64,000 bases of DNA, taken from assembly GCF_001074565.1 (NCBI RefSeq), contig NZ_JUQX01000025.1, positions 22,743 through 86,742 on the forward strand. Reading direction: 5' to 3'. How positions within the stretch are numbered: position 1 is the stretch's first letter; the number at the start of each line of letters is the position of its first letter. This DNA comes from Streptococcus pseudopneumoniae (GTDB lineage: Bacteria; Bacillota; Bacilli; Lactobacillales; Streptococcaceae). Made by a program: the position numbers and the translations under genes. Below are positions 16,930 to 25,787 of the stretch, one piece after another. The notes beneath the pieces are model-generated. The model had not been told where the DNA came from and ran no database searches. It was given only the letters and a program-made list of their open reading frames with translations.

Positions 16930-17047
16930 ATAAGAAGATGACATGATAAATCCCTTTCCGTTTCACCTATCCTTTACTATCAACCATCTTCTTTTACCCT
17001 TGGTCTCCTTATATATAAAAGCGATCCACACTGTGAATCGCTTTTTC
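16930..17047 (+). ncRNA. Candidate small RNA between codY and the DEAD-box helicase gene
   Basis: A strong promoter predicts a start near 16930, and the bidirectional hairpin ending at about 17046 would stop transcription, giving an RNA of about 118 bases. The body is pyrimidine-rich and largely unstructured, with blocks such as CCCTTTCCG and GGTCTCCTT that complement ribosome binding sites, a feature of streptococcal trans-acting sRNAs. The only ORF, starting at 16943, lacks a ribosome site and runs through the terminator. No CiaR-type repeat is seen. Existence as a transcript is inferred. Confidence 0.45.
17017..17046. terminator. Bidirectional terminator at the helicase 3' end
   Basis: AAAAGCGAT (17017-17025) pairs with ATCGCTTTT (17037-17045), with an inner CAC/GTG pair. 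Both strands have a T-run after the stem. It serves the helicase on the minus strand and the candidate sRNA on the plus strand. Confidence 0.85.
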
Positions 17048-18604
17048 CTATTTGTCTCCCTTGTTACGAATAACAAAGCCAGTCTTCTTTTCGCTTGAGG
17101 TATTGTGAGGTTTTTTATTGTCTTTATTACGGTAACGTCTATCTTTATCAAAACGATCGTTTCCGCGGTTGCCTTTTTTGAAATCATCACGGCGACCACC
17201 ACGACGGTTATCTCCTCGACGATTGTCGCGTCCACGATTACCTCCAGAACGTCCATTTCCTGACGGTTTGAACGGCAGTGGTTTTTCACGCGCAATCTCC
17301 ACTTCAGGAAGGCTGTCTGGATCTTGGACTGTCAGACTCAAGATATACATAGCCAATTCTTCTGGACTAAATTCGGCAGCTAACTTACGAGCATCTTTAG
17401 CAAATTTCTCAAAGTTTCCACGAATGGCCTCGTCTGCGAAATCTCGTTCGATTTTTTTGAGAGCTACTTGTTTCTTAGCTTGGAAGGCTTCTTCTGCTGT
17501 CGCTGGTTTCAAGCCTTTCATGCGTTTCTTAGTCAAGTTTTCGATGATTTGGAGATAGCCCATTTCATTTGGCGCTACGAAAGTAATAGACTGACCTGAC
17601 TTACCAGCACGACCTGTACGACCGATACGGTGAACATAACTTTCAGGATCTTGTGGAATATCGTAGTTGTAGACATGGGTCACACCTGAGATATCCAAAC
17701 CACGTGCTGCCACGTCAGTCGCAACTAGAACATCAAGATTCCCATTTTTAAAATCACGAAGGACACGAAGACGTTTATTTTGGTCCAAATCACCATGAAT
17801 CCCTTCAGCACGGAAGCCACGAATTTTAAGTCCACGAGTCAATTCATCTACACGGCGTTTGGTACGACCAAATACGATAGCAAGTTCTAGTTGTTCCACA
17901 TCCATGAGACGTGTCATAGTATCAAATTTCTCTTGTTCCTTGACACGGATATAGTACTGATCAACCAGCTCTGTTGTCAATTCCTTGGCAGCAATCTTCA
18001 CATGCTCAGGCTCTTTCATAAACTGAACACCGATACGTTTGATAGCATCTGGCATCGTTGCTGAAAAGAGTAAGGTTTGACGACTTTCAGGAACACGAGA
18101 GATAATAGCTTCGATGTCTTCTAGGAAGCCCATGTTGAGCATTTCGTCTGCTTCATCAAGGATGAGGGTTTCAATATCGTGCAATTTCAAGGCCTTGCGT
18201 TTGATCAAGTCCAAGAGGCGACCTGGTGTTCCTACAACGATATGGGCACCCGATTTAAGGGCTTTAATTTGTTTTTCAATGCTTGAACCACCGTAAACTG
18301 AGCGAACTTTCACCCCCTTGCTACGACCAAAGCGGAAGAGTTCTTCTTGACTTTGAACAGCGAGTTCACGAGTTGGAGCGATGACCAAGGCTTGAATAGT
18401 CGCTTCTTCCGTACGGATTTTTTCAAGGGTTGGCAAGCCAAAGGCCGCGGTTTTCCCTGTACCAGTCTGGGCTTGACCGATAACGTCTTTTCCCTCAAAA
18501 GCCAATGGAATGGTCTGTTCTTGGATGGGACTTGCTTCTACAAATCCAGCTTTTTCAATCTCTGCTAGCAAATCAGCAGACAAGTTAAATTCATTAAATT
18601 TCAC
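17048..18604 (-). CDS. DEAD-box ATP-dependent RNA helicase (CshA/DeaD-like)
   Basis: This 518-residue RNA helicase shows the Q-motif (ASPIQEQTIP), motif I AQTGTGKT (45-52), the DEAD box (150-153), SAT (181-183) and the C-terminal HRIGRTGR. After the second RecA domain comes an Arg/Gly/Asp-rich tail from about residue 447, a low-complexity RNA-binding region. Such proteins unwind structured RNA in ribosome assembly and mRNA decay, and in related Firmicutes associate with the degradosome and cold response. A long leader of roughly 130 bases or more precedes it. Confidence 0.94.
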   Translation of the reverse strand: MKFNEFNLSADLLAEIEKAGFVEASPIQEQTIPLAFEGKDVIGQAQTGTGKTAAFGLPTLEKIRTEEATIQALVIAPTRELAVQSQEELFRFGRSKGVKVRSVYGGSSIEKQIKALKSGAHIVVGTPGRLLDLIKRKALKLHDIETLILDEADEMLNMGFLEDIEAIISRVPESRQTLLFSATMPDAIKRIGVQFMKEPEHVKIAAKELTTELVDQYYIRVKEQEKFDTMTRLMDVEQLELAIVFGRTKRRVDELTRGLKIRGFRAEGIHGDLDQNKRLRVLRDFKNGNLDVLVATDVAARGLDISGVTHVYNYDIPQDPESYVHRIGRTGRAGKSGQSITFVAPNEMGYLQIIENLTKKRMKGLKPATAEEAFQAKKQVALKKIERDFADEAIRGNFEKFAKDARKLAAEFSPEELAMYILSLTVQDPDSLPEVEIAREKPLPFKPSGNGRSGGNRGRDNRRGDNRRGGRRDDFKKGNRGNDRFDKDRRYRNKDNKKPHNTSSEKKTGFVIRNKGDK

Positions 18605-18942
18605 GTTTTTCTTCTTTCTAAAGATGGTGCGAAGCCATCCTATAGCGCTTAGTATATACTTTTCTTTTCATGATGTATCTTTTTAAAAACGAGATACCGT
18701 GTTGCTTCTTTTCCACGAAAGAAAAGTACGAGTTTCTTTGCAACCTATCTAGTATAACACAAGAGCGAGGCAAAAGATAGTAGAATCTTTAAGGAAAATC
18801 ATGTAAACGATTTTTCTATTTTTTGAACTTGATTCCCGAAAGCTTTCGTTAGACTATTTTAGTCCAATATTTTTTCCCGTAGCAGATTTGTGCAAAAGTT
18901 TTTTTCTTGTGCTAGAATTAAATCAAATAGGAGGATTTAAAA
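18605..18942. other. Divergent leader region between the helicase and rclA-like genes
   Basis: This 338-bp region carries the helicase leader and its likely extended -10 (TGTTATACT near 18750) on the minus strand. Several short inverted repeats in that leader (for example CTTTTC/GAAAAG) suggest a structured 5' UTR. A perfect 12-bp palindrome CGAAAGCTTTCG lies at 18837-18848, and an extended -10 (TGCTAGAAT near 18911) serves the plus-strand gene. No ORF is convincing. Confidence 0.5.
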
Positions 18943-20259
18943 ATGTTAACATACGATTTAATTGTCATTGGATTTGGTAAAGCCGGTAAGACTTTGGCTG
19001 CTAAGATGAATGCGGCTGGAAAAAAAGTTGCTGTCATCGAGCGCAGTAAAGCGATGTATGGTGGTACTTGCATTAATATTGCTTGTATCCCAACCAAGAC
19101 TATGATTGTAGCGGCTGAAAAGGGCTGGTCATTTGACGATACCATGAAAGAGCGTGGTGCGGTGACTGGTCGTCTTAACGCTAAAAATTATAAAATGTTG
19201 GCCGATAATGGCGTTGATGTCATTGATGCAGAGGCACATTTCGTGTCAAATAAGGTGATCGTGATCCAGGCTGGTGACGAAAAACAAGAAATGACTGCTG
19301 AAACAATCGTCATCAACACTGGCGCTGTTTCAAACGTCTTGCCAATTCCTGGACTTGCTACAAGTAAAAATGTCTTTGACTCAACAGGTATCCAAAACTT
19401 GGACAAATTGCCTGAAAAACTTGGAGTCCTTGGTGGTGGAAACATTGGTCTTGAATTTGCTGGACTCTACAACAAACTTGGTAGCAAAGTCACAGTCCTA
19501 GATGCCTTGGATACATTCCTTCCTCGTGCAGAACCTTCCATCGCAGCTCTTGCTAAACAATACATGGAAGAAGACGGTATTGAATTGCTTCAAAACATCC
19601 ATACTACTGAAATCAAAAACGACGGTGATCAAGTCCTCGTCGTAACTGAAAAGGAAACTTACCGTTTCGATGCCCTTCTCTACGCAACTGGACGTAAACC
19701 GAATGTAGAACCACTTCAACTTGAAAATACAGATATTGAACTAACGGAGCGTGGTGCTATCAAGGTCGACAAACACTGCCAAACAAACGTTCCTGGTGTC
19801 TTTGCAGTTGGAGACGTCAATGGTGGACTTCAATTCACCTACATTTCACTTGATGACTTCCGTGTTGTCTACAGCTACCTTGCTGGAGATGGCAGCTACA
19901 CACTTGAAGACCGTCTCAATGTACCAAACACCATGTTCATCACACCAGCTCTTTCTCAAGTTGGCTTGACGGAAAGCCAAGCAGCTGATTTGAGACTTCC
20001 ATACGCAGTGAAGGAAATCCCTGTTGCTGCCATGACTCGTGGTCACGTAAACGGAGACCTTCGCGGAGCCTTCAAAGCTATTGTCAATACTGAAACAAAA
20101 GAAATTCTCGGAGCAAGCATCTTCTCAGAAGGTTCTCAAGAAATCATCAACATCATCACTGTTGCAATGGACAACAAGATTCCTTACACTTACTTCACAA
20201 AACAAATCTTCACTCACCCAACCTTGGCTGAGAACTTGAATGACTTGTTTGCGATTTAA
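18943..20259 (+). CDS. rclA: RclA-like FAD/NAD(P)-dependent disulfide oxidoreductase
   Basis: This 438-residue flavoprotein has an N-terminal FAD motif IGFGKAGKTLA, a redox-active GGTCINIACIP (CxxxxC), an NAD(P)-binding GGGNIGLE, a second FAD motif VFAVGDVNGG, and a C-terminal dimerisation domain ending in FTHPTLAENLNDLF. The combination GDVNGGLQFTYISLDD and the C-terminal segment match, from memory, E. coli RclA, a reactive-chlorine-inducible copper(II) reductase, more closely than glutathione or lipoamide reductases. The gene stands alone with AGGAGG before its ATG, a TAGAAT -10 and a strong terminator. Oxidant or metal defence is likely; the substrate is not proven by sequence. Confidence 0.88.
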   Translation: MLTYDLIVIGFGKAGKTLAAKMNAAGKKVAVIERSKAMYGGTCINIACIPTKTMIVAAEKGWSFDDTMKERGAVTGRLNAKNYKMLADNGVDVIDAEAHFVSNKVIVIQAGDEKQEMTAETIVINTGAVSNVLPIPGLATSKNVFDSTGIQNLDKLPEKLGVLGGGNIGLEFAGLYNKLGSKVTVLDALDTFLPRAEPSIAALAKQYMEEDGIELLQNIHTTEIKNDGDQVLVVTEKETYRFDALLYATGRKPNVEPLQLENTDIELTERGAIKVDKHCQTNVPGVFAVGDVNGGLQFTYISLDDFRVVYSYLAGDGSYTLEDRLNVPNTMFITPALSQVGLTESQAADLRLPYAVKEIPVAAMTRGHVNGDLRGAFKAIVNTETKEILGASIFSEGSQEIINIITVAMDNKIPYTYFTKQIFTHPTLAENLNDLFAI

Positions 20260-20280
20260 GTTGAGACTTCTTCGTATCTC

Positions 20281-20305
20281 ACAGCCCTCTTTGGGCTGTT
20301 TTTGT
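20281..20305 (+). terminator. Terminator after rclA-like gene
   Basis: ACAGCCC (20281-20287) and GGGCTGT (20293-20299) form a 7-bp stem with a 5-base loop followed by TTTTTG. Confidence 0.85.
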
Positions 20306-20357
20306 TTCTGCGAAATCTCAAATCTGTCTTTTCTTTCTTTTATGATATAATAGAAAC

Positions 20358-21701
20358 ATGAAACTAAAAACTACTTTGGGCCTTCTAGCTGGGCGTTCTT
20401 CTCACTTCATTTTGAGCCGTCTTGGCCGTGGAAGTACGCTCCCAGGAAAACTTGCCCTTCAATTTGATAAAGATATTTTACAAAATCTAGCTAAGAACTA
20501 CGAGATTGTCGTGGTCACTGGAACTAATGGAAAAACCTTAACAACTGCCCTCACTGTCGGCATTTTAAAAGAGATCTATGGTCAGGTTCTGACCAATCCT
20601 AGTGGCGCCAACATGATAACAGGGATTACGACAACCTTCTTGACGGCCAAATCCTCTAAAACTGGGAAAAACATTGCCGTTCTAGAAATTGACGAGGCCA
20701 GTCTATCTCGTATCTGTGACTACATCCATCCTAGCCTTTTTGTCATCACTAATATTTTCCGTGACCAGATGGACCGCTATGGTGAAATTTACACGACTTA
20801 TAACATGATTTTGGATGCCATCCGTAAGGTGCCTACGGCCACTGTTCTCCTTAATGGTGACAGTCCACTTTTCTATAAGCCAGCTATTCCAAATCCTGTA
20901 CACTATTTTGGTTTTGACTTGGAAAAAGGGCCAGCCCAACTGGCTCACTACAATACTGAAGGAATCCTCTGTCCTGACTGCCACGGCATCCTCAAATACG
21001 AGCACAATACCTATGCCAACTTGGGTGCCTATATCTGTGAAAATTGTGGTTGCAAACGTCCTGACTTGGACTACCGTCTGACAGAATTGGTTGAGTTGAC
21101 CAACAATCGCTCCCGCTTTGTCATTGACGGACAAGAATACGGCATCCAAATCGGTGGACTCTATAATATCTACAATGCCCTTGCTGCGGTTGCTATCGCC
21201 CGTTTCCTCGGGGCTGATTCACAACTCATCAAGCAAGGATTTGACAAGAGCCGTGCTGTCTTTGGACGCCAGGAAACCTTCCATATCGGCGACAAGGAAT
21301 GTACTCTCGTCTTGATTAAGAATCCAGTCGGTGCAACTCAAGCTATCGAGATGATCAAACTAGCTCCTTATCCATTTAGCCTATCTGTCCTCCTCAACGC
21401 CAACTATGCAGACGGAATAGACACTAGCTGGATCTGGGATGCGGACTTTGAACAAATCACTGATATGGATATCCCTGAAATCAATGCTGGTGGTGTTCGT
21501 CATTCTGAAATCGCACGCCGTCTACGAGTGACAGGCTACCCAGCTGATAAAATCACTGAGACAAGCAATCTGGAGCAAGTTCTCAAAACCATTGAGAACC
21601 AAGACTGCAAGCATGCCTATATCCTGGCTACCTATACTGCTATGCTAGAATTCCGCGAACTGCTGGCTAGTCGTCAGATTGTTAGAAAGGAGATGAACTG
21701 A
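20358..21701 (+). CDS. murT: MurT, lipid II isoglutaminyl synthase, Mur-ligase-like subunit
   Basis: This 447-residue protein is the ATP-dependent subunit that activates the alpha-carboxyl of D-Glu in lipid II; with GatD it forms D-iso-glutamine in peptidoglycan. It has the Mur-ligase P-loop VTGTNGKT (residues 53-60), a Mur middle domain (EIDEAS), an unusual zinc-ribbon insertion with Cys 205, 208, 227 and 230 (CPDC and CENC), and a C-terminal DUF1727 domain. The stop overlaps the gatD start by one base (TGATG), so the two are translated together. The amidation is essential in pneumococcus and important for transpeptidation. Confidence 0.96.
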   Translation: MKLKTTLGLLAGRSSHFILSRLGRGSTLPGKLALQFDKDILQNLAKNYEIVVVTGTNGKTLTTALTVGILKEIYGQVLTNPSGANMITGITTTFLTAKSSKTGKNIAVLEIDEASLSRICDYIHPSLFVITNIFRDQMDRYGEIYTTYNMILDAIRKVPTATVLLNGDSPLFYKPAIPNPVHYFGFDLEKGPAQLAHYNTEGILCPDCHGILKYEHNTYANLGAYICENCGCKRPDLDYRLTELVELTNNRSRFVIDGQEYGIQIGGLYNIYNALAAVAIARFLGADSQLIKQGFDKSRAVFGRQETFHIGDKECTLVLIKNPVGATQAIEMIKLAPYPFSLSVLLNANYADGIDTSWIWDADFEQITDMDIPEINAGGVRHSEIARRLRVTGYPADKITETSNLEQVLKTIENQDCKHAYILATYTAMLEFRELLASRQIVRKEMN

Positions 21702-22483
21702 TGGTTTATACTTCACTTTCCTCAAAAGCTGGCAACTACCCTTATCAGCTCAACATCGCCCACCTCTATGGGAACCTCATGAATACCTACGGGGACAACG
21801 GCAATATCCTCATGCTCAAGTATGTTGCTGAAAAACTGGGGGCACATGTGACAGTTGATATCGTTTCTCTCCATGATGACTTTGATGAAAATCACTACGA
21901 CATCGCCTTTTTCGGTGGAGGTCAAGACTTTGAACAAAGTATCATCGCTAGCGATCTGCCTGCTAAAAAAGAGAGCATTGACAACTACATCCAAAACGAC
22001 GGAGTAGTTCTCGCTATCTGCGGTGGTTTCCAACTATTGGGGCAATATTATGTTGAAGCTTCAGGGAAACGCATCGAAGGGCTCGGTGTCATGGGCCATT
22101 ATACCCTCAACCAGACCAATAACCGCTTTATCGGTGACATCAAGATTCACAACGAAGATTTCGATGAAACCTACTATGGATTTGAAAATCACCAGGGTCG
22201 TACCTTCCTCTCAGATGACCAAAAACCACTGGGATTGGTTGTCTATGGAAATGGAAACAACGAAGAAAAGGTCGGCGAAGGGGTCCACTATAAGAATGTC
22301 TTTGGTTCCTACTTCCACGGACCTATCCTCTCTCGCAATGCCAATCTAGCTTATCGCCTAGTCACTACTGCCCTCAAGAAGAAATACGGTCAAGATATCC
22401 AACTCCCTGCCTATGAGGACATCCTCAGCCAAGAAATCGCTGAAGAATACAGCGACGTGAAAAGCAAGGCAGACTTTTCTTAA
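21701..22483 (+). CDS. gatD: GatD, lipid II isoglutaminyl synthase, glutamine amidotransferase subunit
   Basis: This 260-residue class I-like (CobQ/CobB type) glutaminase supplies ammonia to MurT. The nucleophile C107 is in [10 protein letters not shown] and the catalytic His206 in SYFHGPIL. The N-terminal [15 protein letters not shown] motif is typical of GatD. It is translationally coupled to murT and closes the two-gene operon with a hairpin terminator. Confidence 0.96.
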   Translation: MVYTSLSSKAGNYPYQLNIAHLYGNLMNTYGDNGNILMLKYVAEKLGAHVTVDIVSLHDDFDENHYDIAFFGGGQDFEQSIIASDLPAKKESIDNYIQNDGVVLAICGGFQLLGQYYVEASGKRIEGLGVMGHYTLNQTNNRFIGDIKIHNEDFDETYYGFENHQGRTFLSDDQKPLGLVVYGNGNNEEKVGEGVHYKNVFGSYFHGPILSRNANLAYRLVTTALKKKYGQDIQLPAYEDILSQEIAEEYSDVKSKADFS

Positions 22484-22505
22484 AGAAATGAAAGCTATAT
22501 CAAAG

Positions 22506-22535
22506 AACTCCACTATCTTTTCGGAGTTTTTTTTG
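22506..22535 (+). terminator. murT-gatD terminator
   Basis: AACTCC (22506-22511) pairs with GGAGTT (22523-22528) and is followed by a run of eight T. The stem is short, so confidence is moderate. Confidence 0.6.
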
Positions 22536-22610
22536 CTTGTTCTTTTACCCTTCTCTCTTGCATTTTCTCTCTTTTTTTGCCAAAATAGAGGGGTAGAAAG
22601 AAGGTAGCAT

Positions 22611-23693
22611 ATGTCTAAATTACAACAAATCGTAACATATCTTGAATCAGAAAAACTAGACGTCGCTGTCGTATCTGACCCCGTCACTATCAATTACCTC
22701 ACTGGCTTTTACAGTGATCCTCATGAACGCCAAATGTTCCTCTTTGTCCTAGCAAATCAGGAACCGCTTCTCTTCGTTCCAGCCCTTGAAGTAGAGCGTG
22801 CAACCAGCACTGTTTCCTTCCCAGTTGTGGGCTATGTGGACTCTGAAAACCCATGGAAGAAAATCCAAAATGCCTTGCCACATCTTGATTTCAAACGTGT
22901 AGCAGTTGAGTTTGACAATCTCATCTTGACCAAATACCATGGTTTGAAAACAGTTTTTGAAACTGCTGAGTTTGAAAACCTCACTCCTCGTATCCAACGC
23001 ATGCGCCTCATCAAATCAGCTGATGAAGTGCAAAAAATGATGGTTGCAGGTCTCTATGCTGATAAAGCTGTAAAAGTTGGTTTTGACAATATCTCTCTTG
23101 ATAAAACAGAGACAGATATCATCGCCCAAATCGACTTCGCCTTAAAACGTAAAGGCTATGAAATGAGTTTTGATACCATGGTCTTGACTGGTGACAATGC
23201 TGCAAATCCACACGGAATTCCTGGTGCAAACAAGGTCGAAAAAGACGCCCTTCTCCTCTTTGACCTCGGTGTTATGGTCAATGGCTACGCATCAGATATG
23301 ACTCGTACAGTCGCTGTTGGCAAACCAGACCAATTCAAGAAAGATATTTACAACTTGACCCTTGAAGCCCAACAAGCTGCTCTTGATTTTATCAAACCTG
23401 GTGTGACTGCTCATGAAGTAGACCGCGCTGCCCGTGAAGTCATCGAAAAAGCTGGTTATGGTGAGTACTTCAACCACCGTCTCGGTCACGGTATCGGTAT
23501 GGATGTTCACGAATTCCCATCTATCATGGAAGGAAACGACATGGTCATCGAAGAAGGCATGTGCTTCTCAGTTGAACCAGGTATCTATATCCCTGCTAAA
23601 GTCGGTGTTCGTATTGAAGACTGTGGTGTTGTCACCAAGGATGGATTTGACCTCTTTACAAGCACCAGCAAAGATTTGCTTTATTTTAATTAA
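22611..23693 (+). CDS. pepQ: Xaa-Pro dipeptidase (M24 family, PepQ-like)
   Basis: This 360-residue cytosolic metallopeptidase cleaves dipeptides with C-terminal proline. It has the N-terminal creatinase-like domain and a pita-bread catalytic domain. The five M24 metal ligands sit in LLLFDLGVM, ASDMTRT, GHGIGMDVHE, EPGIYI and RIEDCGVV. The length is normal for PepQ. A GAAGGTAG site precedes the ATG. It is monocistronic, ending in a bidirectional terminator. Confidence 0.92.
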   Translation: MSKLQQIVTYLESEKLDVAVVSDPVTINYLTGFYSDPHERQMFLFVLANQEPLLFVPALEVERATSTVSFPVVGYVDSENPWKKIQNALPHLDFKRVAVEFDNLILTKYHGLKTVFETAEFENLTPRIQRMRLIKSADEVQKMMVAGLYADKAVKVGFDNISLDKTETDIIAQIDFALKRKGYEMSFDTMVLTGDNAANPHGIPGANKVEKDALLLFDLGVMVNGYASDMTRTVAVGKPDQFKKDIYNLTLEAQQAALDFIKPGVTAHEVDRAAREVIEKAGYGEYFNHRLGHGIGMDVHEFPSIMEGNDMVIEEGMCFSVEPGIYIPAKVGVRIEDCGVVTKDGFDLFTSTSKDLLYFN

Positions 23694-23705
23694 ATCTAGA
23701 CAAGC

Positions 23706-23740
23706 AAAAAGTCAGCTATTGAAGCTGACTTTTTTATTTT
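23706..23740. terminator. Bidirectional terminator between pepQ and the ECF S-component gene
   Basis: A perfect 12-bp stem (23706-23717 with 23723-23734) with a 5-base loop has A/T tracts on both sides; it overlaps the stop codon of the convergent gene. Confidence 0.9.
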
Positions 23741-24195
23741 ATCTTCTTGACGCTCTGAAAGACTACAAACCCTACAACCATACCCACGATATTTTGCAGG
23801 AAGTTTGGTAGGATTTCTGGTAGGGCTGCCGCCCAGCCATTCATCAAAGTTGAACCCAAGGCATAGCCCCCTACCATGACAATCGTTGCCAAGATAAGTC
23901 CTAACCACTGAGATCTCCCTTTGAATCCTGCGAAAAATCCCTGCAAGCCATGGTTGATCAAGCTAAAGAACATCCACTGAGGGTAGCCTGATAAGAGGTC
24001 AATCAAGAAACCTGCTAGACCTCCAACGACAGCCCCCTCTTTACTGCCAAAGTAAAAGGCGGTAAAGAAAATACCGGCATCCAAGAGAGTCAGCATTCCT
24101 GTTGGAGTTGCTATTTTCAAGTAATAACCTAGAACCACAGAAAGGGCGGTTAAGAGGGATACAAGGGCGATTTTAGTTGTTTTGGTTTGCTTCAT
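23734..24195 (-). CDS. ECF transporter S component, vitamin precursor type
   Basis: This 153-residue membrane protein has about five or six hydrophobic helices and an S-component-like N-terminus ([20 protein letters not shown]), with SGYPQWMFFSLINHGLQGF in the middle. S components bind a vitamin or precursor and dock to a shared ECF energising module encoded elsewhere. The start overlaps the end of the ThiD/PdxK-family kinase gene by 23 bases, so the two work together: uptake and then phosphorylation of the same compound. Hydroxymethylpyrimidine (thiamin precursor) or a vitamin B6 form are the main possibilities; the sequence alone does not decide. Confidence 0.82.
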   Translation of the reverse strand: MKQTKTTKIALVSLLTALSVVLGYYLKIATPTGMLTLLDAGIFFTAFYFGSKEGAVVGGLAGFLIDLLSGYPQWMFFSLINHGLQGFFAGFKGRSQWLGLILATIVMVGGYALGSTLMNGWAAALPEILPNFLQNIVGMVVGFVVFQSVKKIK

Positions 24196-24946
24196 ATTGT
24201 CTTACTCCATATTGATCTGCTTGTGCAATAGCACGGTAAACGAAAGCTTTAGAACTCTCTACTGCTGGTAAAAGTTCATCCCCTTTAACCAAGTGACTGG
24301 CAATGCTTGAGGCAAAGGTACAACCTGCACCAGCATTTTGGCCTTGGATGACGGGATTTTCTAGGACAGTAAAACTTTGTCCGTCATAAAAGACATCTAC
24401 TGCCTTGTCCTGACTGAGACGATTGCCTCCCTTGATAACGACCGCTGACGCTCCTAAGTCATGCAATTTTTGTGCTGCTCTTTTCATGTCTTCCAAGGTT
24501 TTAATCTCCTGACCTGCTAGCAATTCTGCTTCAGGAAGATTTGGCGTAATCACGCTAACATGAGAAAAAAAACGAATCAACTCTTGACAGAGTTGGCTGA
24601 CTGCTACATCATGGGTCTCCTTGCAGACCAAGACGGGATCCAATACCACAGGCACTCCTGGCCGCTGCTTGATAAAGTCCAAGGCCTTCTCAGCCACACT
24701 GACAGTAGGAAGAAGGCCAATCTTAATCCCCGCAAACTCCACATCACGCAAGCTATCTAATTCATGTTGAAAAATGGCATCGTCAGTTGGAAAGACTTCA
24801 AAGCCCTTTTCGGTCAAGGCCGTCAAACAAGTCACTGCTACAAAGCCATGCAGACCGTTCAAGGTATAGGTAGCCAAATCAGCTGACAGACCACCACCAC
24901 TAAAAATATCATTCCCAGAAAGTGCTAAAATACGATTATTCTTCAT
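24173..24946 (-). CDS. ThiD/PdxK-family kinase (hydroxymethylpyrimidine or pyridoxal kinase)
   Basis: This 257-residue ribokinase-fold enzyme shows the family N-terminus [20 protein letters not shown], the DPVLVCK segment, VIKGGN and the anion-hole loop [18 protein letters not shown] with Cys as in ThiD-type kinases. ThiD phosphorylates hydroxymethylpyrimidine twice in thiamin synthesis; close relatives act as pyridoxal kinases. No other thiamin biosynthesis gene lies nearby, so salvage of an imported precursor or vitamin B6 is likely. The gene overlaps truA by 11 bases and the S component by 23 bases, forming a tight three-gene operon. Confidence 0.86.
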   Translation of the reverse strand: MKNNRILALSGNDIFSGGGLSADLATYTLNGLHGFVAVTCLTALTEKGFEVFPTDDAIFQHELDSLRDVEFAGIKIGLLPTVSVAEKALDFIKQRPGVPVVLDPVLVCKETHDVAVSQLCQELIRFFSHVSVITPNLPEAELLAGQEIKTLEDMKRAAQKLHDLGASAVVIKGGNRLSQDKAVDVFYDGQSFTVLENPVIQGQNAGAGCTFASSIASHLVKGDELLPAVESSKAFVYRAIAQADQYGVRQYEANQNN

Positions 24947-25685
24947 ATCGAATCTCCTTCAAATACAAGCCATTTGGTGCCGCAGTGGGACCAGCAAGTT
25001 GCCTATCTTTCTTCTCCAAAATCAAGTCAATCTGCTCAACTGGCATGCGATTATTTCCGATTTTGAGCAGCGTCCCCACCATATTGCGAATCTGCTTATA
25101 CAAGAAACCATTTCCTGAAAAGGTAAAGGTTAAAAACTGCCCTGTTTCATCGACTGTTAAACTCGCTTCTGTGATAGTGCGAACCTTGTCCTCCACACTA
25201 GTCCCAGAGGCTGTAAAACCAGTGAAATCGTGGGTTCCCTCTAGCTTTTTGATTGCCATCTGCATGCGTTCCACATCGAGGGGATAGGGAAAGTGAGTAG
25301 CATAGTGACGGCGCATCGGATTTTTGGGGCGCCCTCTATCCACGATAAACTCATAGGACTTGCTATGTTTTGCATAACGGCAATGAAAATCATCCGCCAC
25401 AAGTTCCATCGAGATTACATCGATATCTTCAGGAGATTGGGTATCCAGGGCAAAACGAAGTTTTTCCTCATCCATCTGATAGGGCAGATCAAAATGAATG
25501 ACCTGACCAAGAGCATGAACCCCACTATCAGTCCTACCAGCACCGTGAACAGTGATGGCTTGCCCCTTATTCAGTCTCGTTAAGGTTTTTTCGATTTCCT
25601 CTTGAACGCTCCGCGCATGAGGCTGGCGCTGAAAACCGGCAAAGGCAAAACCATCATAAGAAATAGTTGCTTTATATCTTGTCAT
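24936..25685 (-). CDS. truA: tRNA pseudouridine(38-40) synthase TruA
   Basis: I start the protein at the ATG at 25685 ([12 protein letters not shown], 249 residues), which matches the family N-terminus. The longer frame to 25829 would run through the promoter and the preceding terminator. TruA isomerises uridines at positions 38-40 of the tRNA anticodon arm. The catalytic Asp is D53 in GRTDSGVHA, and [12 protein letters not shown] is the conserved C-terminal motif. It is first in the truA-kinase-S component operon, with a 17-base-spaced promoter just upstream. Confidence 0.94.
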   Translation of the reverse strand: MTRYKATISYDGFAFAGFQRQPHARSVQEEIEKTLTRLNKGQAITVHGAGRTDSGVHALGQVIHFDLPYQMDEEKLRFALDTQSPEDIDVISMELVADDFHCRYAKHSKSYEFIVDRGRPKNPMRRHYATHFPYPLDVERMQMAIKKLEGTHDFTGFTASGTSVEDKVRTITEASLTVDETGQFLTFTFSGNGFLYKQIRNMVGTLLKIGNNRMPVEQIDLILEKKDRQLAGPTAAPNGLYLKEIRYEE

Positions 25686-25692
25686 AACTTCT

Positions 25693-25721
25693 ATTTTATC
25701 AGGAAATAAAAGTGTAAACAA
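25693..25721 (-). promoter_or_regulatory. truA promoter
   Basis: TTGTTT (25716-25721) and TAAAAT (25693-25698) are 17 bases apart on the minus strand, immediately before the chosen truA start. Confidence 0.65.
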
Positions 25722-25757
25722 GTTTAAAAACCAATAATTGTCTGGGTACAAATTCCA

Positions 25758-25787
25758 AAAAGAAAAACTTAGGAAATTAATCCTAAG
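25758..25787 (-). terminator. Terminator of the MFS transporter gene
   Basis: CTTAGGA (25768-25774) and TCCTAAG (25781-25787) form a 7-bp stem followed on the minus strand by TTTTTCTTTTT. It overlaps the stop codon of the gene. Confidence 0.8.

Noticed and set aside
16943..17098. Short ORF (MINPFPFHLS...) at the candidate sRNA
   Set aside because: It lacks a ribosome site, crosses the terminator and runs antisense into the helicase gene.
20703..21149. 148-codon minus-strand frame in murT
   Set aside because: Shadow frame; murT reads through with all motifs intact and the frame has no ribosome site.
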